Positions 36,472-46,392 are shown, numbered from the stretch's first letter. The stretch: 64,000 nt of DNA from Streptococcus cuniculi (GCF_001921845.1 NZ_MSJM01000003.1:124001-188000); one strand, 5' to 3'. Translations and numbers: made by a program. Notes: generated by a model not told the origin, from the letters alone.

Positions 36472-37714
36472 TCTCAAAATCAAAACCATACAAAGTCGCA
36501 AAATAATCCTCTGGCTTTTCTGCCCGACGAATCATACGCGCACTTCCATCTTCTTGGAGCAAAATCTCTGCCGAACGCAGGCGACCATTGTAGTTATAGC
36601 CCATGGAAAAACCGTGTGCCCCCGCATCATGAATGACCAAGGTATCGCCCACTTCTGCCTGTGGCAAGTCCCGTTGGACGGCAAATTTGTCATTGTTTTC
36701 GCATAAAGAACCCACTACATCTACGACCTCAAGGGGAGCATCAGGACGGCTGATATTGGTGATATGGTGGTAAGCCCCGTAGAAGGCAGGGCGCATGAGA
36801 TTGGCTGCCGAAGCATCTACTCCAATATAGGTGCGGTAGGTCTCCTTGCGGTGGAGAACCTTGGTCACTAAATGGCCATGCGGAGCCAACATAAAGCGGC
36901 CCAATTCCGTATAAATCTTCACCTCGCCCATGCCTGCAGGTGTCAAGACTTCTTCGTAAGCCTTACGCACTCCTTCACCGATAACAGCAATATCATTGGC
37001 CTCTTGCTCTGGACGATAGTTGACACCGATTCCGCCAGACAGATTGATAAAGTCGAGGGTCACACCTGTCTGCTCACGGATTTCCAGCGCCAGTTCAAAT
37101 AATTGTCGAGCCAAGGTCGGATAATAGTCATTGGTCACGGTGTTGGAGGCCAAAAAGGCATGGAGACCAAATTCTTTCACTCCAAGCTCTTTCAACTCTC
37201 TGTAGCCTTGTAGCAATTGCTCCTTGGTCATGCCGAATTTTGACTCTTCTGGATGATCCATGATGTCTGTCCCCAGTGAAAAGACCCCGCCAGGATTGTA
37301 ACGCAGGCATACCGCCTCTGGAATCCCCGCCACTTCTTTCAAGAACGCGATATGTTCATAAGCATCTAGGTTAATAATCGCCCCCACTTCTCTAGCGTAG
37401 ACAAATTCTGATCCTTGGGTGTCATTTGACGTAAACATGATGTCTTTAAAACCTAGCTTTTCACTCATCATGACCTCGACATCGGTCGCACAATCGACCC
37501 CACAGCCTTCTTCTTGTAAAATCTTCAAGATAGCAGGGGTCGGAGTGGCCTTGACCGCAAAATACTCCTTGAAACCCTTGTTCCATGAAAAGGCCTGATA
37601 CAAGGCACGCGCTTTTTCACGAATCCCTTTCTCATCATACAGATGAAAAGGAGTGGGAAAGGCTGCTGTAATCACTTCTAGTGCTTCTTTACTGATAAAT
37701 GGTTCTTTTGTCAT
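36467..37714 (-). CDS. lysA: Diaminopimelate decarboxylase
   Basis: A 415-residue PLP enzyme of fold type III that makes lysine from meso-diaminopimelate. The PLP Lys is in YFAVKATPTP (near residue 54), the glycine loop is NLSGGIGVNY, and the active-site Cys and Glu lie in VGSLCENNDKFA. AGAGG-type site GAGGTAG precedes the ATG. An extended -10 TGGTATAAT lies at about 37741-37749 on the minus strand. Confidence 0.95.
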   Translation of the reverse strand: MTKEPFISKEALEVITAAFPTPFHLYDEKGIREKARALYQAFSWNKGFKEYFAVKATPTPAILKILQEEGCGVDCATDVEVMMSEKLGFKDIMFTSNDTQGSEFVYAREVGAIINLDAYEHIAFLKEVAGIPEAVCLRYNPGGVFSLGTDIMDHPEESKFGMTKEQLLQGYRELKELGVKEFGLHAFLASNTVTNDYYPTLARQLFELALEIREQTGVTLDFINLSGGIGVNYRPEQEANDIAVIGEGVRKAYEEVLTPAGMGEVKIYTELGRFMLAPHGHLVTKVLHRKETYRTYIGVDASAANLMRPAFYGAYHHITNISRPDAPLEVVDVVGSLCENNDKFAVQRDLPQAEVGDTLVIHDAGAHGFSMGYNYNGRLRSAEILLQEDGSARMIRRAEKPEDYFATLYGFDFEK

Positions 37715-37802
37715 CGCTCTACCTCGTCAAATTTTTTACTATTATACCATACTTTCAGGGGGAGTAAACAAGGAACTTGCCTATTGAATTGAACTTACCT
37801 AT

Positions 37803-37907
37803 TATAGTGGATTGAGAAAGGAATAGGACAAGGCAAGGAGCTGCAGATAGAACTGGCCTTCATCAAAGCGACTGAACGATGTCCTAACCCTTATTCAATT
37901 CACTATA
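37803..37907. repeat. MITE copy A
   Basis: A 105-base element starting TATAGTGGATTGAGAAAGG and ending CCTTATTCAATTCACTATA, with imperfect terminal inverted repeats and TA at both ends. It is in reverse orientation to copies at 42127-42230 and 56237-56341, with which it is nearly identical. TA-bounded short palindromic elements suggest mobilisation by an IS630/Tc1-type transposase. It lies between lysA and the ArsR gene. Confidence 0.85.
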
Positions 37908-37910
37908 CTT

Positions 37911-37943
37911 AAAAAGGGCTTAAACCGTATGGTTCAACCCTTC
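37911..37943 (-). terminator. Terminator of the MFS-ArsR operon
   Basis: On the minus strand AAGGGTTGAACC pairs with GGTTTAAGCCCTT around ATAC, followed by TTT. Confidence 0.75.
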
Positions 37944-37950
37944 AACTATC

Positions 37951-38817
37951 TTACAAATCAAAATCTTCTGTTAGCTTCTCAATCATTTCCCGCAGCAAAC
38001 TCTTATTGGCATCAAACTTGACTGTCTTGTCTTCGGTATTAAAGAGCAAGAGCTTAGCATTGATGAGTTTTTGGGTGTGAAAGGACACCGCTGCTCCTGT
38101 AATGCTCAACTGCTCTGCAATGTCCTTACTCTTGGCATGTGGCTTGGTCAAAGCAACCATGACCTTGTAGCGCGTCTCATCACTCATCACCTTTAAGGTC
38201 GTCGTCAGCACATCCTCATCCATCAACCGATCGGCCAAGAGGAGTTTGTCAATATCCACCGATGCACACAAGATAATCGGGCAGGTGTGATAGTGAGGAT
38301 TGTACATATAGGAAAAATGAACCAGCCACGGACTCAAGACGACAAACTGAAGACGGTTATATCCCAAATCTTCGACACCGCTTGTTTTATACAAACCGTC
38401 TTCGCCATAAATCTCCTCGTAGGAAAAAGTAGCCGCAAATGCCTCTCTCTGCTCTTGAAACTGCTCGTAATAGGGGCGGTACAAGGACGCTACTTCTGCC
38501 ACCAAATCCACTTGCTCACGGACTGTCTCTAACGGCTTACGAATAGCCTGAAACCACTTCCACTTGTCCTCCGCCTTTAGGTCCGTCTGCTCCAGTAGCT
38601 CTAACAAATCCGCCTCTTGATTATTCTCCCCTCGATTGATTGCGATTAAGGCAAGACGGATGGCCCGCTCCACCGTCTCTTGCGAAAGCCCAGCTAGCAG
38701 CTGGCAAGCCTCTTCTAACGTTTGGGGATCTTGTCCTACTTCTAACAATTCAAAATACAGATAATGGAGAAAACTAAAATTGGCTTCAAACAAGTACGCG
38801 GACAAACGCTCATTCAT
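37951..38817 (-). CDS. ArsR-type winged-helix regulator with long N-terminal region
   Basis: A 288-residue protein. The C-terminal 80 residues form a winged helix: MSDETRYKVMVALTK, KSKDIAEQLSITGAAVSFHTQKL and a wing. The N-terminal 200 residues are acidic and helical and resemble the sensor part of long ArsR/DUF5937-like regulators. It lies at the end of an operon with a 54-residue ORF and an MFS transporter and probably controls it; the ligand is unknown. Confidence 0.82.
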   Translation of the reverse strand: MNERLSAYLFEANFSFLHYLYFELLEVGQDPQTLEEACQLLAGLSQETVERAIRLALIAINRGENNQEADLLELLEQTDLKAEDKWKWFQAIRKPLETVREQVDLVAEVASLYRPYYEQFQEQREAFAATFSYEEIYGEDGLYKTSGVEDLGYNRLQFVVLSPWLVHFSYMYNPHYHTCPIILCASVDIDKLLLADRLMDEDVLTTTLKVMSDETRYKVMVALTKPHAKSKDIAEQLSITGAAVSFHTQKLINAKLLLFNTEDKTVKFDANKSLLREMIEKLTEDFDL

Positions 38818-38821
38818 GGCC

Positions 38822-38986
38822 TCAAACTGATTGCAGTTGCTGCTGTACTAAGAGCGCCTCTTTTAAAATCTCTTTTTCCTTCTGGCTTCGCTCCTCTGAT
38901 CCTCCTATTTGGTCCTTTTGAACATAGAAAGGAGCCATTAACAATTCCACAATTTCACTACGATGTTTGCTATACAGTAATTCCAT
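38822..38986 (-). CDS. 54-residue ORF between the MFS and ArsR genes
   Basis: ATG at 38986, a weak AGGAT site 7 bases upstream, and TGA at 38822-38824 that ends four bases before the ArsR ATG. It begins MELLYSKHRSEIVELLMAP and its second half is charged and helical. The close packing (nine bases after the MFS stop, four before the next start) supports a real gene. I do not recognise a family. Confidence 0.6.
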   Translation of the reverse strand: MELLYSKHRSEIVELLMAPFYVQKDQIGGSEERSQKEKEILKEALLVQQQLQSV

Positions 38987-38995
38987 ACGATAATC

Positions 38996-40252
38996 CTATT
39001 CTTCTACTATAGATGCTACATTTCTTATAGTATAGACCAAAAGGGCAAGAGAAAGCAAGAAAAAAATCATCGCAATACTTCTAGCAGCACAAAGCACAAT
39101 CAAGACAGACATCACCCCTTGCATCACCACCATGCCTAGCTGAACGAAGGTCGTAATCCCTGCAGCAATCGTTGCCAGTTGATTTTCTGGCAAGGCACGA
39201 TAGATAAGGGCATTGATTTTGGGGTTCATCACACCTGCAAGGATTGCTGTCACAAACATGCAGGCGAAAACACCATAGACAAAACGGAAGTAAAAGCTCA
39301 CAAAGAGAAGTACGGGAACATAGATCACCCATTTTGTCAGTCTGGTAATCGTCATCTCTTTAAATAAACTGGTCGTCAGCAAACTCCCTAAAATCGATCC
39401 GACGAGATAGGTAATGGAAACAGCCGCAATGGTCGTTGCCCCGTTGAAGATGACAAAATTTGGCATTTCTTTTATGGATAAAATCATCAAAGGGGTCAAA
39501 GCGACAAAGAGAGCGTTCAAAGCAGTTAGTACCAGAATCACCGCCTTCAATACAGGGATTCCTTGGACGGCTTGATAAGAAGCAAGGAAATTCTGTTTCA
39601 TATTTGAAAGGAGATTTCTAGACCCCTCCTTCTTGACCTCTTGCTTCAAGGGATTGTCAGCTAGTAATTTCTTCAAAGCAGGGCGGATACTCAAGGTAAT
39701 CAAGAGACTGACCAAGAACGTCCCTGCATTGAAAAAGGCTAACTGCTGATAGGTCATCACTCCGATTAAGACCGCACCACTAGACTGAAAGACGATGCGT
39801 AAGATAGCCCCAATCCCTTGACGAAAGGCTGAAGCCGCTTCACGATCTTCATTTGGAATCACCCGCAGACTTACTGGCATAAAGAGATAGGATTCGTATT
39901 GCCCAGCAATATCAGATAGGAGATTGATGATACAGACCACGGCTACAATCCACAAGGCCGGTGAAAAGCCCATGACAAGACCAACAATCCCGTAGAACAA
40001 GACCCGAACAACCAAGGTTCCCACAATCGTATCCAGCTTATTTTTCGTCTGATCGGCCCACATCCCAATGAAGAGACCAGCCAAAATCGGCAGGGTTTCA
40101 GACAGGGTAATCATGGAAAGAGCTAATTTGGTATCTGGCAGGAGCAAAACATAGTTCATCATGGCCAAATAGTAGAGGACATCCCCAAAATTAGACACCA
40201 TATCAGCTACAAATGACAGCATAAATAGTCGGTTTTTCAACATCTTTTTCAT
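38996..40252 (-). CDS. Major facilitator superfamily transporter
   Basis: A 418-residue membrane protein with about 12 predicted transmembrane segments, in the MFS_3/enterobactin-exporter-like group typical of multidrug pumps (GMWADQTKNKLDTI in the loop after helix 2). It is the first gene of the operon and has a promoter at 40279-40306. Substrate unknown. Confidence 0.88.
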   Translation of the reverse strand: MKKMLKNRLFMLSFVADMVSNFGDVLYYLAMMNYVLLLPDTKLALSMITLSETLPILAGLFIGMWADQTKNKLDTIVGTLVVRVLFYGIVGLVMGFSPALWIVAVVCIINLLSDIAGQYESYLFMPVSLRVIPNEDREAASAFRQGIGAILRIVFQSSGAVLIGVMTYQQLAFFNAGTFLVSLLITLSIRPALKKLLADNPLKQEVKKEGSRNLLSNMKQNFLASYQAVQGIPVLKAVILVLTALNALFVALTPLMILSIKEMPNFVIFNGATTIAAVSITYLVGSILGSLLTTSLFKEMTITRLTKWVIYVPVLLFVSFYFRFVYGVFACMFVTAILAGVMNPKINALIYRALPENQLATIAAGITTFVQLGMVVMQGVMSVLIVLCAARSIAMIFFLLSLALLVYTIRNVASIVEE

Positions 40253-40278
40253 ACATATTCTCCTTTTTTTATAGCTTT

Positions 40279-40306
40279 ATTATAGTCCTAAATTCCCCAA
40301 AAACAA
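40279..40306 (-). promoter_or_regulatory. Promoter of the MFS-ArsR operon
   Basis: On the minus strand TTGTTT (40306-40301) and TATAAT (40284-40279) are 16 bases apart. Confidence 0.6.
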
Positions 40307-40522
40307 GGCTATTTCAGCAAGTGGTAAGCATCCTCCAGTAAGTGGTCAGAAATTCTTAGTTACCTGCATCATAGACATGACTTTGTAGATAGTTTTTGTA
40401 AAAGTCAACGTTTTATTTAACAAAAATTAAATATTTATTTAAATATATATTTTTACCAAAATAACGGTAAATCGTTTTCTTTTTGAAAACTTTTTATTAT
40501 AATCTTAAAAGAGGTGAAAAAT

Positions 40523-42010
40523 GTGAAAAAAATTGCTTTTGATTCAACGAAATACTTACAATTACAGCGTGACCACATTTTAGAACGCATCCAGCAATTT
40601 GATGGAAAATTGTATATGGAATTCGGCGGGAAAATGCTAGAAGATTTCCACGCAGCCCGTGTTCTCCCTGGTTACGAGCCTGACAATAAAATCAAGCTCC
40701 TTCAGGAATTAAAGGAGCAGGTCGAGATTGTGATTGCCATTAACGCTAGCAACATCGAACATTCCAAGGCGAGGGGCGATTTAGGCATTTCCTACGACCA
40801 GGAAGTATTGCGCCTAATCGATACCTTCAATGACTTGGGCATCTATGTCGGCTCTGTCGTCATTACCCAGTACACCAATCAGCCAGCCGCTGACGCTTTC
40901 CGTCATCAGTTGGAAAAAAATGGCATCAAGTCCTATCTGCATTATCCTATCAAGGGCTATCCATCTGATATTGACCATATCATTTCGCCTGAAGGCGTGG
41001 GGAAAAATGACTATATCGAAACCAGTCGCAATCTGATTGTCGTGACAGCACCTGGTCCTGGTTCTGGGAAGCTCGCAACCTGTATCTCCCAGCTCTATCA
41101 TGACCAATTGCACGGGATTAAGGCAGGATATGCTAAATTTGAAACCTTCCCTGTCTGGAATCTACCGCTTCATCACCCTGTCAACCTTGCCTATGAAGCA
41201 GCAACTGCTGACCTAGATGACCTCAATATGATTGACCCATTCCACTTGCAAACCTATGGCAAAACTGCGGTCAACTACAACCGTGACATCGAAGTCTTCC
41301 CTGTTCTCAACCGAACCTTTGAGCGCATCTTGAACAAGTCTCCTTATGCGTCACCGACAGACATGGGGGTTAACATGGTGGGCTACTCGATTGTCGATGA
41401 AGAGGCAGCCATTGCCGCATCAAAAGAAGAAATCATTCGCCGCTACTATCAAACCTTGGTTGATTTCAAGGCCGAGCGTGTCCCAGAATCAGCAGTGAAA
41501 AAGATTGAACTCTTGATGAATGAAGTAGGCGTTTCAGCAAGTGACCGCAAGGTGACCATTGCTGCGCGTGAAAAAGCAGAAGCAACCGGCCAACCAGCGC
41601 TTGCCATTGAACTGCCAAATGGCGAGATTGTCACAGGGAAAACCTCTGACCTCTTTGGTCCATCTGCTGCGGTCATCATCAATGCCATTAAAAACCTAGC
41701 CAAGATTGACAAGAAAACCCACTTGATTGAGCCTGAATATGTCAAACCGATTCAGAACCTCAAAATCAATCACCTCGGTAACCGCAATCCACGGCTCCAC
41801 TCAAGCGAGCTATTAATTGCCCTTGCCATTACTGCTATGAACAAGCCAGAAGCAGACCTTGCCATGAAGCAATTGGGCAACTTGAAAGGCAGCGAATGCC
41901 ATTCAACCGTGACCCTGCCAGAAGAAGACCGCAACGTCCTACGCAAACTCGGCATCAACGTCACTTTCGATCCCAATTACCAACACAACAAGTTTTATCA
42001 TAAGTCGTAA
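40523..42010 (+). CDS. DUF1846 family protein
   Basis: A 495-residue protein of the DUF1846 family, whose members are conserved in Firmicutes and have a known fold but no firm function. The [19 protein letters not shown] start and the [20 protein letters not shown] block, which looks like a nucleotide-binding loop, are characteristic. I start at the GTG at 40523, seven bases after AGAGGTG; an in-frame GTG at 40514 overlaps that site. TATAAT at 40498-40503 gives a very short leader. Confidence 0.87.
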   Translation: MKKIAFDSTKYLQLQRDHILERIQQFDGKLYMEFGGKMLEDFHAARVLPGYEPDNKIKLLQELKEQVEIVIAINASNIEHSKARGDLGISYDQEVLRLIDTFNDLGIYVGSVVITQYTNQPAADAFRHQLEKNGIKSYLHYPIKGYPSDIDHIISPEGVGKNDYIETSRNLIVVTAPGPGSGKLATCISQLYHDQLHGIKAGYAKFETFPVWNLPLHHPVNLAYEAATADLDDLNMIDPFHLQTYGKTAVNYNRDIEVFPVLNRTFERILNKSPYASPTDMGVNMVGYSIVDEEAAIAASKEEIIRRYYQTLVDFKAERVPESAVKKIELLMNEVGVSASDRKVTIAAREKAEATGQPALAIELPNGEIVTGKTSDLFGPSAAVIINAIKNLAKIDKKTHLIEPEYVKPIQNLKINHLGNRNPRLHSSELLIALAITAMNKPEADLAMKQLGNLKGSECHSTVTLPEEDRNVLRKLGINVTFDPNYQHNKFYHKS

Positions 42011-42018
42011 GACACTAT

Positions 42019-42048
42019 AAAAAGGAGCTGGAAATCCAGCTCCTTTTA
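42019..42048. terminator. Terminator after the DUF1846 gene (copy 1 of a duplicated hairpin)
   Basis: AAAAGGAGCTGGA pairs perfectly with TCCAGCTCCTTTT around AA. An identical hairpin lies at 42516-42545. Confidence 0.88.
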
Positions 42049-42126
42049 GATTGAAGAAAAAGTTCCTGTGTGATACTTTTCTTAAGTGGTGCGGACTGTA
42101 GCGACTTCCTGCGGAATTCCATACCT

Positions 42127-42230
42127 ATAGTGAATTGAATAAAGGATAGGACATCGTTAAGTCACTTTGATGAACGCCAGTTCTATCTGCGGCTCCTTGC
42201 CTTGTCCTATTCCTTTCTCAATCCACTATA
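42127..42230. repeat. MITE copy B
   Basis: A 104-base element, TATAGTGAATTGAATAAAGG to the complement of copy A's left end, TCAATCCACTATA, with TA at both ends. It is almost identical to copy C at 56237-56341. Confidence 0.85.
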
Positions 42231-42384
42231 AATTTTGAGCCCAGGGTCTCAAAATTTCCGAGGAGCGTCACTACTAGTAATGACGCTCCTTTTACCACAG
42301 CGAAAAGTATCTGATGAGGCACGCTTCGCTCGCGAAAATCGGCAAATCGAATGGTAAGTTAACAGAGCTTTTTACTTATTTAAA
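42231..42384. other. Gene-free segment with two hairpins
   Basis: ATTTTGAG...CTCAAAAT (42232-42255) and GGAGCGTCA...TGACGCTCC followed by TTTT (about 42262-42294) are palindromes; the latter looks like an orphan terminator. No supported ORF. Confidence 0.5.
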
Positions 42385-42492
42385 TATAGTCTTTTGAATG
42401 AACTTGGATACATCGCCACTTTCGACTTGCCGTACTCAACTACTGTCCGCATCTCTCAGTTCCTTGTATGAAAGTTCATTCATTTGACTATA
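42385..42492. repeat. Second MITE-like element, 108 bp
   Basis: Left end TATAGTCTTTTGAATGAACT and right end AGTTCATTCATTTGACTATA are inverted repeats with TA borders. The inner sequence differs from the 105-bp MITE family. Only one copy is seen in the window. Confidence 0.65.
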
Positions 42493-42515
42493 GATCTTAG
42501 CTTTATCTACGTTCT

Positions 42516-42545
42516 AAAAGGAGCTGGAAATCCAGCTCCTTTTTA
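42516..42545. terminator. Terminator of the ABC permease gene (copy 2 of the duplicated hairpin)
   Basis: Same AAAAGGAGCTGGA/TCCAGCTCCTTTT stem as at 42019-42048. It overlaps the permease stop codon and serves the minus-strand operon. Confidence 0.85.
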
Positions 42546-44201
42546 TAGTGTAATGCTATTATTTTTTGAGATTTTCATAAAGGTTAACAGGGAGGCCACG
42601 GTGATAATCGTGAGAATGGTTGACAGCGCTGCTGCAACGCCGTAGTTGCCACGCAGAACTTCTGTATAAATCGCTACCGTCATCGTCCGTGTCCGCACAT
42701 TGTAGAGCAAGATAGACGTGGACAATTCAGAAATCATGGTCACCCAAGACAAAATGGCTCCCGAGATAATCCCTGATACCATCATCGGCGTTGTAATCTT
42801 CACAAAGGTATTCAAGCGACTACTGCCCAAACTCTCTGCTGCTTCTTCAATGCTTGGTGCAATCTGTTGCAGACTAGCGACAGACGAACGAATGGTATAA
42901 GGCAAGCGACGAACAGAAAGGGAAACAATCAAGATGAACGCCGTTCCTGTAATCATCAAAATACCACTACCAAACAAGCCTGTATTAAAAGAAGAGATAA
43001 AGGCAATCCCCATCACCGTTCCCGGCACAATATACGGTACCATACTCAAACTATCAATCAGATTCGTAAAAATATTGCGTTTCCGAACTGCCAAGTAGGA
43101 AATAAAGGTCGCAAAGATAACCACCAAGACCAAGGCAATCAAAGGAATCCGAATCGTATTGAAAATCGCTGACCCCATCCGATCAAAGGCTGTCTTGTAG
43201 CTGTTGAGCGAGTAGCCTTTGACAAAGACCATACCAGAGGTTTTTAAAAATGAAGTGTAAATCAAGTACAATTGTGGCAAGATAGCTAAGAAAATCACCC
43301 CATAAACTGTTGTATAAATGGCAATCGTTTTTCCTAGCGTTGTCTTTTTCGGTTGAATCGGATGGAGCGAGTTCATACTAAAGCTAAAGCGGTTGGCAAT
43401 GTATTTTTGAACCAAAAAGATACTCAAAGCAATCGCAATCGCCATAATCGCTAAAGCAGAGGCAAAGGCTGCATTTCCACCAACCTCACTGATAAATTCC
43501 GTATAGATAAGGACTGGGAAGGTTCGATAGCCCTCACCAATCAACATCGGCGTTCCAAAGTCAGAGAAAGCTCTCATAAAGACCAAGAGGGCTGCTGCGA
43601 GCAAGGTCGGTACAAGGAGGGGCAAAACCACTTTAAACATCCGTTGCAAACCAACCGCTCCCATGCTTTCAGCCGCTTCTAAGACCGAATTATCAATACT
43701 CTTCATGGTTCCTGCCACATAGAGAAAGACCAATGGAAAGAGCTGTAAGGTAAAGACCAACACAATTCCCTTAAAGCCATAGATGTCAATCGCTGGCAAA
43801 TGAAAGGCCGCACTCAAGAATTTGGTAATGACCCCATTTCTTCCCAGTAGCAAAATCCAAGAATAGGCACCGACAAAGGGAGCAGACATGGAAGCAATAA
43901 TCACCAAAATCTGCAACAGTTTCTTACCCTTGAACTCATACATGGAAAATAGATAGGCCAAGACTGTCCCCACAATCAAAGACGTAAGCGTTGCGGTCAA
44001 GGACACTTTAAAACTATTGACCAAGGTATCAAAATAGTAGGATTTTTCAAAGAAGGTTGCAAAATGACTGAAGGAAAATTTCCCATCTGCAATCACAGCC
44101 TGCTTTAAAATCGTTACAATTGGGTAGACCAGAAAGATGAGATAGGTAATGAAAATGAGAAAGGATGAACTGGTCCAAATGGTCACTTTTTTGCGTTCCA
44201 T
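42543..44201 (-). CDS. ABC importer permease, FbpB/AfuB type (fused halves)
   Basis: A 552-residue permease with about 12 transmembrane segments made of two fused BPD_transp_1 halves. The coupling motifs are EAAESMGAVGLQRMFKVVLPLL in the first half (in part) and EEAAESLGSSRLNTFVKITTP in the second. This layout is shared by ferric-iron (FbpB/SfuB) and sugar-phosphate (AfuB) importers. It is last in the three-gene importer operon, one base after the ATPase gene stop. Confidence 0.9.
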   Translation of the reverse strand: MERKKVTIWTSSSFLIFITYLIFLVYPIVTILKQAVIADGKFSFSHFATFFEKSYYFDTLVNSFKVSLTATLTSLIVGTVLAYLFSMYEFKGKKLLQILVIIASMSAPFVGAYSWILLLGRNGVITKFLSAAFHLPAIDIYGFKGIVLVFTLQLFPLVFLYVAGTMKSIDNSVLEAAESMGAVGLQRMFKVVLPLLVPTLLAAALLVFMRAFSDFGTPMLIGEGYRTFPVLIYTEFISEVGGNAAFASALAIMAIAIALSIFLVQKYIANRFSFSMNSLHPIQPKKTTLGKTIAIYTTVYGVIFLAILPQLYLIYTSFLKTSGMVFVKGYSLNSYKTAFDRMGSAIFNTIRIPLIALVLVVIFATFISYLAVRKRNIFTNLIDSLSMVPYIVPGTVMGIAFISSFNTGLFGSGILMITGTAFILIVSLSVRRLPYTIRSSVASLQQIAPSIEEAAESLGSSRLNTFVKITTPMMVSGIISGAILSWVTMISELSTSILLYNVRTRTMTVAIYTEVLRGNYGVAAALSTILTIITVASLLTFMKISKNNSITL

Positions 44202-44202
44202 A

Positions 44203-45285
44203 CTAGTCTCCCTTCATCAAATTACGAGAACCATCTGCCGTAAAGACATTGAGTTTTTGCACATTGATTCTCAAGGTGACGCTATCCCCTTTGACTAAAT
44301 CTTCTTCAAACGTTGATTCTTCGCTGACTTGAATCTTCTCTGCAAACTCCGTCTGAATAAAGTATTCCGTATTCAAACCAAGATAAACGCTATCTGTAAT
44401 CTGCCCACGAATATCGCCTGCCTCATCTCGCAAGAATTCCTCAGGACGAATGCTGACGCGGACAGCCTGTGCTGCCACACCATCCAAGGCTGGAACACGC
44501 AAGGTATAGCTACCGCCAAAGACTAGATAGGCCTTGCCGTCTCGATCTTCCAATTGGGCATCAATGAGGTTGGTCCGACCGATAAAGCTCGCTACAAATT
44601 CATTGGCAGGGCGGTGATAGAGTTCTTTGGGACGACCGATTTGCTGGATTTTTCCATCTTTCATGACCGCAATTTGATCCGAAATCGCCATGGCTTCTTC
44701 TTGGTCATGGGTCACATACACCGTTGTAATCCCTACCTCATGCTGAATCTCACGGATGGCTTGGCGCATATCTAGGCGCAACTTGGCATCCAAATTACTC
44801 AAGGGTTCATCCATGAGCAAAACACTAGGATTAACAGCTAAGGCCCTCGCCAAGGCGACCCGTTGCTGCTGACCACCACTCAATTTATCTGGTTTTCTGT
44901 CAGCATACTGATTAATCTGCATTAATTCCAAATATTTCTGCGTTTCCCGTTCCAATTCTTCTTTTGAAACCTTTTTTTGTTTCAGACCGAAGGCCACATT
45001 GTCCCGAACAGACAGATGGGGGAAAATCGCATAATTTTGAAAGACCATCCCAATATTGCGCTTGCTTGGCTCCATATTGTTGATTTTCACATCACCAAAA
45101 TAGAACTCTCCCCCCTCAATACTGTTAAAACCAGCAATCATCCGTAGGAGCGTGGTCTTGCCACAACCTGACGGACCTAAGAGGGTAAACAAACTACCTT
45201 TGGGAATCGTCACATTCAGATGTTCGATAACGGGTACGTCATGGTAAACTTTCTTAGCATCGATAATCCTAATTTCACTCATCAT
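44203..45285 (-). CDS. ABC importer ATP-binding protein, FbpC/AfuC/PotA type
   Basis: A 360-residue ATPase with Walker A GPSGCGKTT (about 38-46), signature LSGGQQQRVALARAL, Walker B VLLMDEPLSNLD and H-loop VTHDQEE. The C-terminal 120 residues form a TOBE-type regulatory region. Neighbours place it in an FbpABC/AfuABC system. It starts nine bases after the binding-protein gene. Confidence 0.93.
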   Translation of the reverse strand: MMSEIRIIDAKKVYHDVPVIEHLNVTIPKGSLFTLLGPSGCGKTTLLRMIAGFNSIEGGEFYFGDVKINNMEPSKRNIGMVFQNYAIFPHLSVRDNVAFGLKQKKVSKEELERETQKYLELMQINQYADRKPDKLSGGQQQRVALARALAVNPSVLLMDEPLSNLDAKLRLDMRQAIREIQHEVGITTVYVTHDQEEAMAISDQIAVMKDGKIQQIGRPKELYHRPANEFVASFIGRTNLIDAQLEDRDGKAYLVFGGSYTLRVPALDGVAAQAVRVSIRPEEFLRDEAGDIRGQITDSVYLGLNTEYFIQTEFAEKIQVSEESTFEEDLVKGDSVTLRINVQKLNVFTADGSRNLMKGD

Positions 45286-45294
45286 TTTCCTCCA

Positions 45295-46335
45295 TTATTT
45301 TCCAGACTGAATATCTGTAAAGATTTCGTTATAGCGTTTGACAATATCTGCCTTATTCTTGATGACATAATCGTAGTCTTCTGTTACGGTATTGATGTCT
45401 TTAATCGGCTTCATATTTTCACTTGTTTTAGCATCTCTCCGCACAGGACGGTTGGTGGTAGTTGTTCCCAAGGTATCTTGCACTTCTTGCGACACAAGGA
45501 AGTCGATAAATTTTTTAGCATTGTCCATATTTTTAGCATTTTTGATAATGGCTGCACTTGCTGGCAAGAAGACGGTTCCTTCTTTTGGATACACCACTTG
45601 GATATTGGCACCATCGTTGAGCAATTTCACCGCTGGGTCTTCATAGGATAGACCGACAGCCATCTCTCCATCTGCTACTGCTTTGTAAACACCTGATGAG
45701 CTAGAACCGATTTTACCATCAATAAGGGTAAACAGATCCTTCACATAAGTCCATGCCTTGTCATTGCTATAGCCACCTTCTGCTACTAGCATATTGGTCA
45801 ATTGAGCAAAGGCACTCGATGAATTGGCTGGGTCAGCAGTTGCAATCTTCCCTTTCAATTCAGGTTTCAATAAGTCACTATAGCCCTCAATCTTCATTCC
45901 CTTGGTCAAATCTGGATTGACAATCAAGACACTTCCATCAAGGGTGTAAGGCGTAGAGTAGCCTGTCGTATTACGGTATTCCTCAATCACTTGGTCATTT
46001 TCCTTAGCAGTATACTCTTCAAACAACTCGCCGTGTGTCGCATATTGCGTGTAAGAACCACCAAAAATAATGTCCGCTACGGGCGCTTCTTTTTCGGATT
46101 CTAACTTTTTAAACAGCTCGCCTGTTCCTGCTTGAATCAACTCGACTTTGACACCATACTTTTCTTCAAAAGCTGGAATGGTCGCATTGATGAGACCTTC
46201 TGAATTAGGAGAATAGACGACAAGCGTATCGCTTCCACCTTCTTCTGAAGCACTATTGTTGGAGCAACCTGCCAGAGCGAAGACGCCTACTGCCGCAAGG
46301 CTACCTGCTATATATTTCATCCATTTCTTTGTCAT
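45295..46335 (-). CDS. ABC importer solute-binding lipoprotein, AfuA/FbpA type
   Basis: A 346-residue lipoprotein with signal peptide and lipobox LAGC (Cys24). The mature part is an SBP_bac family-1-like domain starting TLVVYSPNSEGLINATIPAF. Homologues are annotated as iron(III) binding proteins, but AfuA of Actinobacillus binds hexose and heptulose phosphates. The paired Tyr residues that bind iron in FbpA are not evident here (the C-terminal TEDYDYVIKN segment is the only candidate), and a cre site lies in the promoter. A sugar phosphate or similar carbon ligand is therefore my preferred guess. Confidence 0.88.
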   Translation of the reverse strand: MTKKWMKYIAGSLAAVGVFALAGCSNNSASEEGGSDTLVVYSPNSEGLINATIPAFEEKYGVKVELIQAGTGELFKKLESEKEAPVADIIFGGSYTQYATHGELFEEYTAKENDQVIEEYRNTTGYSTPYTLDGSVLIVNPDLTKGMKIEGYSDLLKPELKGKIATADPANSSSAFAQLTNMLVAEGGYSNDKAWTYVKDLFTLIDGKIGSSSSGVYKAVADGEMAVGLSYEDPAVKLLNDGANIQVVYPKEGTVFLPASAAIIKNAKNMDNAKKFIDFLVSQEVQDTLGTTTTNRPVRRDAKTSENMKPIKDINTVTEDYDYVIKNKADIVKRYNEIFTDIQSGK

Positions 46336-46377
46336 AATGGATACCTCCTCTTTTTTATCATCTTTATTATATCTCTT

Positions 46378-46392
46378 TGAAAACGCTTATCA
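46378..46392. promoter_or_regulatory. CcpA cre site in the importer promoter
   Basis: TGAAAACGCTTATCA matches the Gram-positive cre consensus. On the minus strand it sits directly upstream of the -10 TATAAT (about 46366-46371), between -35 and -10, where CcpA would repress. Confidence 0.78.

Noticed and set aside
45295..46335. Calling the binding protein an iron(III) transporter fbpA
   Set aside because: Family similarity alone does not separate FbpA from AfuA, and the cre sites argue for a carbon substrate.
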